From contig JAKZAN010000001.1 in assembly GCA_023053545.1 (NCBI GenBank), forward strand, positions 1,136,565 to 1,200,564: a stretch of 64,000 nucleotides of DNA. The letters run 5' to 3'. The translations under genes were made by a program, and so were the position numbers. The stretch is from Lepidurus packardi (Eukaryota > Arthropoda > Branchiopoda > Notostraca > Triopsidae). Below, piece by piece: positions 13,216-24,500 of the stretch. Numbering within the stretch: the first letter of the stretch is position 1; each line of letters starts with the position of its first letter. The notes beneath the pieces were generated by a model, which saw only the letters and a list, made by a program, of their open reading frames with translations, did not search any database and was not told the origin of the DNA.

Positions 13216-13285
13216 GCCACGACCGGGAATCGAACCGAGGACCTTTGGGTCCCCAGTCATGCGTGGTATCCACGCGGTCATGGGC
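13216..13285 (-). repeat. tRNA-derived SINE-like head (left copy)
   Basis: Mirror of 14,314-14,382, read on the minus strand. It contains an intact B-box (GGTTCGATTCC), an acceptor-like 7-base pairing with one G-T wobble, and a short GCGTGG/CCACGC stem in the D-arm position. The anticodon arm does not fold normally. A translated frame over it reads like known tRNA-SINE frames (GSIPGRG), so this is judged a SINE head rather than a working tRNA gene. Confidence 0.6.
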
Positions 13286-13335
13286 TTATATATAATAGGC
13301 GTTGAGGCAGGTATATAAGCAACATAGGAACCAAA

Positions 13336-13432
13336 GTGTATGTGTATGTATATATGTGTGTATGTATGTATGTATGTATGTATGTATGTATGTATGTATG
13401 TGTATGTATGTATGTATGTATGTATGTATACA
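13336..13432 (+). repeat. TATG microsatellite (left copy)
   Basis: A run of tatg/tgta tetranucleotides with a few interruptions. The right arm carries its complement at about 14,178-14,265. The two runs differ slightly in length, which shifts the mirror positions between the arms. Confidence 0.9.
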
Positions 13433-13439
13433 TGGAGTA

Positions 13440-14160
13440 CGTGGAGTCAATGGTGTACGTGCAAGGTTGCCTGAAGGTTATTTGAATGTCATTGAGGTCA
13501 TTTGAAGGTTATTTGAAGTCCGGGTAGCTAAAGGTGTACGTGCAAGGTTGCCTGAAGGTTATTTGAAGGTCATTGAAGTCATTTGAAGGTTATTTGAAGT
13601 CCGGGTACCTAAAGGTGTACGTGCAAGGTTGCATGAAGGTTATTTGAAGGTTATTTGAAGGTCATTGAGGTCATTTGAAGGTTATTTGAAGTCCGGGTAG
13701 CTAAAGGTGTACGTGCAAGGTTGCATGAAGGTTATTTGAAGGTTATTTGAAGGTCATTGAGGTCATTTGAAGGTTATTTGAAGTCCGGGTAGCTAAAGGT
13801 GTACGTGCAAGGTTGCATGAAGGTTATTTGAAGGTTATTTGAAGGTCATTGAAATCCAATTCAATGACCTTCGAATAACCTTGAAGTAACCTTCAGGCTT
13901 CAAGGTTATTTGAAGGTCACTGAATTGGATTTCAATGACCTTCAAATAACCTTGAATGACCTTCAAATAACCTTCATGCAACCTTGCACGTACACCTTTA
14001 GGTACCCGGACTTCAAATAACCTTCAAATGACCTCAATGACCTTCAAATAACCTTCAGGCAACCTTGCACGTACACCTTTAGCTACCCGGACTTCAAATA
14101 ACCTTCAAATGACCTCAATGACATTCAAATAACCTTCAGGCAACCTTGCACGTACACCAT
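13440..14160. repeat. Palindrome centre: GAAGGTTATTT minisatellite in opposing orientations
   Basis: The left side holds irregular tandem units of about 90-105 bases built from aaggttatttgaaggtcatt and ccgggtagctaaaggtgtacgt. The right side holds the same in reverse complement. The pairing axis is near 13,892: the sequence from 13,841 pairs with that ending at 13,943, with a loop of about 14 bases. Copy number differs between sides, as expected for slippage at a hairpin tip. Confidence 0.9.
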
Positions 14161-14177
14161 TGACTCCACGTACTCCA

Positions 14178-14265
14178 TGTATACATACATACATACATAC
14201 ATACATACACATACATACATACATACATACATACATACACACATATATACATACACATACACTTT
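14178..14265 (-). repeat. TATG microsatellite (right copy)
   Basis: Complement of the run at 13,336-13,432, written here as acatacat, slightly shorter. No function is implied. Confidence 0.9.
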
Positions 14266-14313
14266 GGTTCCTATGTTGCTTATATACCTGCCTCAACGCC
14301 TATTATATATAAG

Positions 14314-14382
14314 CCCATGACCGCGTGGATACCACGCATGACTGGGGACCCAAAGGTCCTCGGTTCGATTCCCGGTCGTGGC
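14314..14382 (+). repeat. tRNA-derived SINE-like head (right copy)
   Basis: Begins ccatgac, which pairs with gtcgtgg at the end. It has a D-arm-like hairpin and a perfect B-box at about 14,361-14,371 that would suit RNA polymerase III. The T-stem has one mismatch and the anticodon stem is broken, so decoding is unlikely. The body probably continues through the unique-looking sequence to about 14,760. Whether the SINE inserted before the palindrome formed cannot be told, but both arms carry it at the mirror position. Confidence 0.6.
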
Positions 14383-17300
14383 ACTTTATTTCGTCGAATA
14401 AACGAAATATTAATTGGCTCCCTTTCCCTGTACCATATACCAAATTCCCGGCAAGGTTCCTATTCGCATATTCGAAATTGTGATGCTTCGGCATTACGAG
14501 CTCGAATATCGTGGATAGGAAACCGAGCAGGGGAGTTGGGTACAGGGAAAGGGGCGAGGCTTCAATTTTTGACGATTTTTCAAGGGGACCCCCTTGATCG
14601 TGCAGGGATCCTTATGGAAAATAGCCCAGAAAACGCTTCGAAATCTCGAAAAGGAGCCACGCCCCCTTTTTGGTCCAATCCACCAATAGGATTCGTCCAT
14701 TTCGGAAACCACGCCCCCTTTTTTAGCGGATTTTTTGAAAATTCACGCAAAAATATTTAAAATTTTAATTTTTATTGCAAAATGTGGCAAATAATACAAA
14801 AAGGACATTTTTGGAAACTAGATTTTACGGGGAACTTTTTGGTACAACAAATAAGGCGAACAAATAAACAAAACGAACAAATAAACAAAACAAACAAATA
14901 AATAAAACTTAAAACTAAGAAAAAAAATTAAAAGTCAAGTCAGTTGAAACTCAACTGAAATCCTGAAGTACTAGGAGAACGGCGAATGAAGCGGCGAATC
15001 TAAAGCGTGACTTGGGGAAAAGTGAAGAAAATTAAAATTTAAAAGAAATCTCAACAATACAAACTGCATGTAAGTCGGCTTTTTGCTACCCGCTTCGAAA
15101 TCTTGTCATCCATATTCGACTTCAATCCAAATATTCGATCCAAATAGCCTTCTATTTGCTAGCCTGAAAGAAACAACGAGTAGTAAAAACTTACAAATGT
15201 AAATTTAAAGCGTTACTACCATCACTCCGAAGGTCCCCATGACGTTTACACTGAAATCTGATTCGTTAGGAGATGCTGACCTCTTGGCACAGGATTACTT
15301 CCTCTTCCCCTTCATTTTGCCACCGAAAACTAGAAGAAAATAGAAAAATATTAGCACGCATGAAATCAATTCATTAACAAAATGTTTAAAACTTACAAAT
15401 AAGTGTGAACACATCCGCAGAGGAAGGCTCCCAAAACGAGTGAAAACAGAAAACGTATGAAAAGGAGGAGGACTTTGGAGGAGGAGAAAACTTGCCGAAT
15501 TTTGTGTTTGTAGACTCCCGACACACAACTAAAACACAACAACACACGTTTGAGACGTTCGTCCTCACTTTTGCATTTCCGGTGTAATGCAGGGATGAAG
15601 TAGAGAGCACACTTAACACCAACACATATTTTTGTACTGGCATAGGCCTGACAAGCCTTTTGCCAAACACCACACGTAACACTTTAAACGCGCACTTGAA
15701 TTGATTCCAGGTTTTCGAAGATCCAATTGGTAATGTTTTCGAAGATAACGCTTAATCCGATTGTTAATGTTCAACATGCTTGGGAATGTTTAACTATAAA
15801 CTCACTACTAGCTTTCACAACATCGCTGGAGAGAAGCAGGTGAGCACTGACTGCTTGCTAGGGAGCAACTGACGTTATAGGGTTCTTCAGGGGGGACATC
15901 CGTTCAAAGGCAACAAACTCTTGAAACTATCCGGACACGGTTTGGTGTTTATACGAAAACACATGCAGTGCTACGCAGCTTCGGTTCGGGTTCGTCCATC
16001 CATGGTAGCGAATCAGAGAACGGCTTGCCAAACCAAACCGAAATCTGATTCGTTAGGAGATGCTGACCTCTTGGCACAGGATTACTTCCTCTTCCCCTTC
16101 ATTTTGCCACCGAAAACTAGAAGAAAAGAGAAAAATATCGGTACAAATTCATAAAGAAAATGTTTAAAACTTACAAATAAGTGTGAACAAACACATCCGC
16201 AGAGGAAGATTCGAGGGCCAGAACCGAGCCACTTCTTATGTCTTCGCTTTCTTCTAATGGACGGCATTTAACAACATACATTCATAATGTCATTGAGATG
16301 TTGTTAAGTAGTAACGCAGGAGTTCCAATGGATAGCCTATTTGAATAAAAACAACAACACTAGTACACAGAATAAAATAAAACAACAAGTCAAAACTTAC
16401 TCCGCCTCTTCATCACCACACCAGAATATAACGCCCCTTTCCTGCTGGTCCTCCACAGGCCCCACAATGCACCCGAACCACGCCCTCCAAAACCCAGAGA
16501 AGCTCCGTTGCTACCGTTGAAGACTTAACACACTCGTGGTATTTCCCAATGCGAAATATTAGCACAACGGAGCTCTACCTCAAGCCTATTGGACAATGAC
16601 AAAAGCCGATATTAATACAAAAAGATCGAGTTCATTAAAACTAAAAAATTGACCTTGCGTAACGAACATCAAAGACGAATCTGGTAACTGCGGCTCACAA
16701 GTTTCCTCGTCTTCTTCAAAAGTGGGCGGAGTTCAGCGTCAGAAAGGCTTCAAATGGCTCTAATCTTGGGTAGTCACGAAGTGAATCCAGTTGAAAGCCT
16801 TCCCTTCGTTTTCACTCCGAGAATTCTAGAACAAAAGAGACAAGCATCAGTATTATGTCAAAAGTATTAGGAGAAAAACACCCTTCTGCTGGCTCGTTCG
16901 TGTCTTGGGGTGTTCAGTGAGTCTCTACTAGTTGATACTAGATGTCGCAGTTTGTAGGGTTTATTGCAGCTTGTAGTGTTTAGCGCAGCTTGTAGATAGC
17001 GCAGCTTGCAAACATAAAATGGACTCTTCGATTGGGGAAAGAAACCAGAAAGCCACACAAAAAATTCCAATAAGTTCTTACCCGACTGAGCGAACACGTG
17101 GATGCTCCCCCAAAACAGCAACAATCTTGAAAACACGGCAAAATCGCAGCCGGATTCCACCACACTCTTCAACTCCGGGCATATCTGGTTCTCCTGGCGG
17201 CTCACACAGCACTTGAAACAATAGCTGTCTCCCCACAGCCTCAGCTTAGCAGAACAGGAAGAGGGAATGGATGAGCACCACACGCTTAACACGTTGTCAT

Positions 17301-17993
17301 ACTATCACTCACTGTGAAATGTGGCACCGTCTAATAAATAGAAAAGGAACTCTTAGTAAATACCGTTCAGGTTTAAGCACAACTTTGTAAGGGTAAACTT
17401 TGTAAGGTTTAAGCACAACTTTGTAAGCTTTGTCCAGTTTAAGTTGAGTCACTAAAACAGTCACCCCACCCGACTTGACACATCAAAAAAGCCACTGGAA
17501 AATTGCTAAAAAGAAAATCGGATTTCGCGAAAAATGGAAAGAACGAATCGTTGTCTGACTAGAGGAAATGGAAGGCACTGCGGGAACTTGACACTAATGG
17601 CAATATGTAGCCAACGGGGAGCGAAGACACTTGAAAACGTTCGAAAAATTGTTCGAAGCCTACTGACGCTAACCCTCGGGAATTATGTCGAAAATGCTCA
17701 ATATTGCTACTTTTAATGAGCAAACTGTGAGAATATGCATGCTGCTTGCATACTATACAAGTGTTGGATGCTTTCACTTTGATACAAGTCGGATGGGCGT
17801 CGATAAACTTGAAATAAAACGGGAGCAAAATACCTGACGTGTAGAAGGTTCTAGTTTTGTTCGCAGACGAGATTAATTCCGTCGTCATCGACAAGCACCG
17901 ACAAGCGCCGACAGAGGGCTGTACCCATTCGCCAGAAACCATGGCAACATTACGAGCATCCTGATTGGGCACTGCGCTGGGTGAGTGTGTTTA

Positions 17994-19545
17994 AACTCCA
18001 TATTCTGACATTCTAAAATGAAGGATAATACGCATAAAAATGAAGGAAAATACAAATAATTTGAAGGAAAATACAAATAAAAATGAAGGAAAATACAAAT
18101 ACAAAAATCACTTACCAAAAAATTAACAAATCGGAGGAGGGAAAGCATCGCACAACTCCAGTTGTGAACGCCAAAGACGAAACTGGGTGATTTGATAACT
18201 GCAGCTCACAAGACTCTTCGCTTTCTTCTTATTGACGGAACTGAACGACACAATAAAGGCACAATGTCATGGAGATGTTGTTAAGTAATAATGGATAAAT
18301 GGATAGCCTATTGGAATAAAAGCAACAACATTAGTAGAGAGAATTAAAAAAAAAACAATAAGAAATCCAAACTTACTCCGCCCTCTTCAACACCACACAC
18401 GCAATACCGTCCCTTGCCTGCTGGTCCTCCACCGGCCCCACAACCACGCCCACCAAAACCCAGACGACCATGAAGACTGAACGGGCCTGTTCGCGGTATT
18501 TCCCAATACGGAATAGTAGCCAAACGGAGCTCTATCTCAAGCCTATTAGACAATGACAAGGCAGATATTAATACAAAAGATCGAGTTCATTCAAATCAAA
18601 AATTTACTTTGCGTAATGAACACCAAAGACGAATCTGGTAACCGCGGCTCACAAGTATCCTCGGCTTCTCGAAAGTGGGTGTTTTATTTCGCATCCAAAT
18701 GGTTTTCTGAACCTTTCCAAAAGCTTTCCTGTTGGCATAAATTGAAACCATGAATTCAGCATTTTTCCTTTTAGCGCTCCTTAAAAAGAATGCCTACAGA
18801 GACTCAAATGAGAAGGAAAATTTCCTCAAAATAAAAGTTTGAGAATTTGGGGAAAACGAAAAATTACCTCGACTTCGTCTTGAAAACACCGCGGAATTGA
18901 ACAAAGAAGGCCGCCGGATTCTGACATAAAGCCGACGAGTCCATAATCTTGTAAGGGACCAAATTAAATTACGAAAATGACGATCAAATTGATCCGATCC
19001 TGGACGTTGATTTCAAATTGAGAATCACAATAATTTCCTGCTTGATCAGGTCTTCTGCCTAACAAAAATTGTGTCATCTACTGTTTGTCGTTCTTCCGTT
19101 GTAATTCACCATTATTGCATCCTTATGTATATGTGAAATTAATTCACCTTCCTTGGAAGCTAGACGATGGAGGATCTGCGGTGCTCTGACACGCTGCGGA
19201 CAAATTCGCATCATGGCAATACCGCGATGGATCACTTGAGATTATTTCTTCATTTTCACTTGAACTATAATAAGATAAAGATAAGACCAATTAATCAAAT
19301 TGTAAAACGCATTCAAAAGAAAACTTACATTTCGCTTTCCTTCCGGTCCTGGCAAAGAACTAAACCTCTGCAGAAGATTCGCATCCCTGGCCATCAGTCA
19401 GCGAGCAACGCTGGCGTCCCTCACCCCGTTGATGTTGATACTCAGCCAATCCCTCCAGACAGGGTTCCAGGCTTTGTAGGCACAACACTGGACACCACTG
19501 ATATCGCAGGACTTCCAGCGCCTCTCTCGAAAGGGATTACGAATC
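17994..19545 (-). repeat. Right-arm-only block of about 1.55 kb
   Basis: The left arm joins directly at about 9,594-9,606, where cacactcaccc abuts the sequence equivalent to 19,545 onward. In the right arm this block intervenes. It opens with repeated gaaggaaaatacaaata-like units (about 18,020-18,110) and continues with diverged copies of arm modules (18,190-18,760) and a stretch at 18,850-18,905 resembling 24,560-24,620. The end near 19,540 matches the left-arm sequence again. The 163-residue frame at 19,167-19,658 crosses into the shared sequence and shows no recognisable domain. Confidence 0.7.
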
Positions 19546-19716
19546 CTGCGAACTACCTATCACAGGCTTCAAAATACAGAGTAGTTCTCCCAAACCGACA
19601 GCCGCGTAATCTACAAAAAATTACACAAAACATTAAAAGAATAGCATTTTTTTCTTAAATTTGCATTACGTTCTTGAATTCCGTGATTTTGAGTCTTGCG
19701 TCCTTGGATTCCGTGA

Positions 19717-21505
19717 ATTGCCCGCCAAAGACCGCCACTGCTGTCTAAGGTTAGCCACCGCCATAATTAACGTTCGAACGGCCCGCCAAAGACCGCCACT
19801 GCTGTCTATGGTTAGCCACCGCCCTAATGAAAACCTCCAACGATGTTTTCAATAGGAATTGCCCGCCAAAGACCGCCACAACTGTCCATGGTTAGCCACC
19901 GCCCTAATGAAAACCTCCAACGATGTTTTCAAAAGGAATTGCCCGCCAAAGACCGCCCTAAGTTAGCCACCGCCCTAATGAAAACCTCCAACGATGTTTT
20001 CAAAAGGAATTGCCCGCCAAAGACCGCCACAACTGTCTAAGGTTAGCCACCGCCCTAATGAAAACCTCCAACGATGTTTTCACAAGGAATTGCCCGCCAA
20101 AGACCGCCACAACTGTCTTAAGTTAGCCACCGCCCTAATGAAAACCTCCAACGATGTTTTCAAAAGGAATTGCCCGCCAAAGACCGCCACTGCTGTCTTA
20201 AGTTAGCCACCGCCCTAATGAAAACCTCCAACGATGTTTTCAAAAGGAATTGCCCGCCAAAGACCGCCACTGCTGTCTTAAGTTAGCCACCGCCCTAATG
20301 AAAACCTCCAACGATGTTTTCAAAAGGAATTGCCCGCCAAAGACCGCCACAACTGTCTATGGTTAGCCACCGCCCTAATGAAAACCTCCAACGATGTTTT
20401 CAATAGGAATTGCCCGCCAAAGACCGCCACTGCTGTCTTAAGTTAGCCACCGCCCTATGAAAACCTCCAACGATGTTTTCAAAAGGAATTGCCCGCCAAA
20501 GACCGCCACAACTGTCTATGGTTAGCCACCGCCCTAATGAAAACCTCCAACGATGTTTTCAATAGGAATTGCCCGCCAAAGACCGCCACTGCTGTCTTAA
20601 GTTAGCCACCGCCCTAATGAAAACCTCCAACGATGTTTTCAATAGGAATTGCCCGCCAAAGACCGCCACAACTGTCTATGGTTAGCCACCGCCCTAATGA
20701 AAACCTCCAACGATGTTTTCAATAGGAATTGCCCGCCAAAGACCGCCACTGCTGTCTTAAGTTAGCCACCGCCCTAATGAAAACCTCCAACGATGTTTTC
20801 AAAAGGAATTGCCCGCCAAAGACCGCCACAACTGTCTATGGTTAGCCACCGCCCTAATGAAAACCTCCAACGATGTTTTCAATAGGAATTGCCCGCCAAA
20901 GACCGCCACAACTGTCTTAAGTTAGCCACCGCCCTAATGAAAACCTCCAACGATGTTTTCAATAGGAATTGCCCGCCAAAGACCGCCACTGCTGTCTATG
21001 GTTAGCCACCGCCCTAATGAAAACCTCCAACGATGTTTTCAATAGGAATTGCCCGCCAAAGACCGCCACTGCTGTCTATGGTTAGCCACCGCCCTAATGA
21101 AAACCTCCAACGATGTTTTCAAAAGGAATTGCCCGCCAAAGACCGCCACAACTGTCTATGGTTAGCCACCGCCCTAATGAAAACCTCCAACGATGTTTTC
21201 AATAGGAATTGCCCGCCAAAGACCGCCACTGCTGTCTTAAGTTAGCCACCGCCCTATGAAAACCTCCAACGATGTTTTCAAAAGGAATTGCCCGCCAAAG
21301 ACCGCCACAACTGTCTATGGTTAGCCACCGCCCTAATGAAAACCTCCAACGATGTTTTCAATAGGAATTGCCCGCCAAAGACCGCCACTGCTGTCTTAAG
21401 TTAGCCACCGCCCTAATGAAAACCTCCAACGATGTTTTCAATAGGAATTGCCCGCCAAAGACCGCCACTGCTGTCTATGGTTAGCCACCGCCATAGTGAA
21501 GACCT
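19717..21505 (-). repeat. 80-bp tandem array, right arm (about 22 copies)
   Basis: Inverted counterpart of the left array, with the same unit read on the minus strand. It is about 900 bases shorter. It lacks the catgatga variant that is common on the left, and it has units with one-base or longer deletions (near 19,955, 20,455 and 21,256). The 11-unit higher-order pattern is not evident here. The sequences around both arrays are nearly identical, so array length and variant order have changed while the flanks stayed alike. Confidence 0.96.
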
Positions 21506-24500
21506 CAGCGATGCTCGCCTGAAAGAAACAATGAGTAGTAAAAACTTATAAATGTAAATTAACGTGTTACAACAATCACTCCGAAGCTCCCCATGACCTT
21601 TAAACTGAAATCGGATTCGTTAGATGTTGACCTCTTGGCACAGGATTACTTCCTCTTCCCCTTCATTTCGACACCGAAAACTAGAAGAAGAGAAAAATAT
21701 CAGTACGCATGAAATCAATTCATAAACAAAATGTCTAAAACTTACAAATACGTGTGAACAAACACATCCGCAGAGGAAGGCTCCCGAAACGAGTGAAAAT
21801 GCAAAACGTATGAAAAGGATCAAACTTGTCCTGATTCGCGTTTGTAGACTTCCGGTAACACATAAAAAACAACAACACAAGTTGCATAAAATATGTGAAA
21901 AGGAGAAGGACTTTGGAGAAGTAGAAAACTTGCCGAGTTTTGTGTTTGTAGACTTTCGATGGACAAATAAAAAACAACAACACAAGTTGCACACGTTTGA
22001 GACGTTCGTCAAGTCGACTTCACTTCTGCATTTCCGGTTCAGGACATCGTATGAACGTCGTAACACCCAGTTGTCCTCCCCCTTTTGCCACCTTCCACCC
22101 ACTTTAGTCGATTAACGTTACCAAAGATCCTGCAACGAAACGTAAAGTAGAAAAAAGTAAGTTCCAAATGTTTACAAACGAATCAAAATCTAAATGACAT
22201 GGGAACGACAAAGATTATCTTTTACCTCGACCTCGCGAACACTCCGACTTGCAAAAGTTGACTTTGGCTTAGCAGGCAATCTTGGGAACACCGCTGAATG
22301 TGAAGAAAGCTCACCAAGGGACCAACCCGAAGAACGGTTTATCGCGGCACTTTTCACTCTTGGAAACACGGGGATTTGAAGAAGGGGCATGAAGGAATCC
22401 CGAAGATCAGGCAAATGGGCGAAACTTCCATCTGCACTTTTCGCTCTTGAATACACCGGGATTTGAAGAAAGGGGAATGAAGGCATCCCAAGGATCAGAC
22501 AAATGGGCGAAACTTCCATCCCTGCCAGGGCTGCGTTCTTCAGTAGAGGCTCCCCAAATCCGTTGACCACGCGTTAACATAGAAAAGCTTCGTTGTTACC
22601 ATTAAAGACCTAATGAATGGCAACAACCAAGACTTTTCGCCGCCCAGGAAATTAAAAGTTGCGGCAAAAGACCTAATCGGCCAACAACACTTTAACTCCT
22701 GGCATACCTGTTCCTTCTGGTTCTCCTAGTTCCCACAGAAGGTAAGTAGCTACCTCCAAGTAGCAGAAGTATCAGCTTAGCAGATTAAAGTTGTAAATTG
22801 TGTCGACTGCGAAGGATGATGTAAGGCAGGGATGAAGTAGACAGGAGGGATGAATGGGAGGGATGAGAGCACACTTAACACCAACACATTTTGTTTTACT
22901 GGCATAGGCCTGGCCAGCCTTTTGCCAAACACCACACTTGACACTTGAATTGTCTCCAGATTTTCGAAGATCCAATTGGTAATGTTTTCGACGATAACGC
23001 TTAATCGGATTGTTAATGTTCAACATGCTTGGTAATGTTTCAACTATAAACTCACTATTAGCTTCACTACTAGCTTTCACAACATCGCTGGAGAAAAGCA
23101 AGTCTGCACTAACTGCTTGCTAGGGAGCAACTGACGTTATACGGGTTCTTCAGGGTTTTCGAAGATCCAATTGGTAATGTTTTCGAAAATAACGCTGAAG
23201 CGGATTGTTAATGTACAACATGCTTGGTAATGTTTAACTATAAACTCACTACTAGCTTTCACAACATCTCTGGAGAAAAGCACTAACTGCTTGCTAGGGA
23301 GCAACTGATGTTATGGGAGTTCTTCAGGATGCACATCCGTTCAAAGGCAACACACTTGTGGATTCGTTCTCTTGAACCTATCCGGACACGGTTTGATGTT
23401 GATACGAAAGCACAGCTTTCACAGCAACGAAAGTACTGCGCAGCTTTGGTTCGGGTTCGTCAATCCATGGTAGCGAATCAGAGAACGGCTTGCCAAACCG
23501 AAACTTCTGGCGAATTCTACTACGACGTGGGTCGAGGGCCAGAATCGAGCCACTTCTTATGTCTTTGCTTTCTTCTAATGGACGGCATTTAACAACATAA
23601 AGGCACAATGTCATTGAGATGTTAAGTAATAACGCAGGAGATCCAATGGGTAGCCTATTTGAATAAAAACAACAACACTAGTATAGAGAATAAAAAAAAA
23701 TAACAAGTCAAAACTTACTCCGCCTCTTCATCACCACACCCGAATATAACGCCCCTTTCCTGCTGGTCCTCCATAGGCCCCACAATGCACCCGAATCGCG
23801 CCCTCCCAGAGAGCGATGCACCCAGAGAAGCTCCGTTGCAACCGTTTCAGACTTAACACACTGAAAATGTGAGGCTACACGGAGTTTAGCCTCACAAAGG
23901 CTTCAAATGAAGATAATCTCGGGTAGTAACGCAGGGAATCCGGTTGAGAAGCCTTGTTGAATTACAAATAAAACTATTAATATTCAATAAACAAAAAATA
24001 AGGGAAAAACTTACTCCACTTCTTCAATCCACAGATGAACTCAACCCTGGCCTGCCTGATTTCCATCGGTATCCAAAATCCACCTAAACCACGCCCCCCT
24101 CGAAAAAACAGAGAAGCTCCGTTGCTACCATTAAAGACCTAACGAATCATGCAGCAACGGAAACTTTTCTGCCCCCCAGAAAGTTGGATTGCAGCAAATC
24201 TTTAAGCGATTTACCGCAGCCAAACCTCCTAGCATACCTTATGCCCTCTGGGTCTCCAGTTCCATCACAAGAAAGGGCGAATCCGAAATCCGAATCAAAG
24301 GCGACGTGAAGAACATCAACGGGATCAGCTACGGCGGCGCTTAAAGGCAAGGCAAGGGTTGAGGGAAGAGCTGATGATGACGATGATCTTTGGTATTGCA
24401 GCTGGAGGAATCGCCATTAATGCACGGATAATCTTCTTTAGGAATGCCTGCGCTACTAATCAGCGAGGAAAGAGCACTAGGGGCTCAAAAGAGGAAGCCT

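Larger units (their letters stand above)
320..13891 (+). repeat. Left arm of a 27.6-kb inverted repeat
   Basis: This arm reads as the near-exact reverse complement of the right arm. Matching positions add up to 28,248 between about 1.2 and 6.7 kb and to 27,598 between about 9.6 and 13.4 kb. The constant sums show long gap-free stretches, and the step of 650 equals the 1.55-kb extra block in the right arm minus the longer 80-bp array here. Long translated stretches are the same in both arms (for example 2,134-2,511, 3,356-3,568 and 5,147-5,476). Single differences occur, for example near 955, 4,180 and 6,467. Homology fades in the outer kilobase and ends near the shared gaatttgaatag. No transposase-like or otherwise known protein is visible, so the arm is treated as non-coding. 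It could be a foldback-type element, a segmental inverted duplication, or partly an assembly effect. Confidence 0.93.

Noticed and set aside
12838..13281. 147-residue frame, identical in mirror position (14,317-14,760)
   Set aside because: It runs through the tRNA-derived SINE-like head and non-coding body. The GSIPGRG-type translation is typical of tRNA SINEs, and no protein domain is visible.
13302..13505. Frame with VCMYVCMY repeats
   Set aside because: Translation of the TATG microsatellite only.
14314..14382. Functional tRNA gene
   Set aside because: The B-box is intact, but the anticodon stem does not pair and the T-stem has a mismatch. A SINE head is the better call.
19167..19658. 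163-residue frame in the right-arm-only block
   Set aside because: No domain was recognised. It spans the border between the extra block and shared arm sequence and is disrupted in the left arm.
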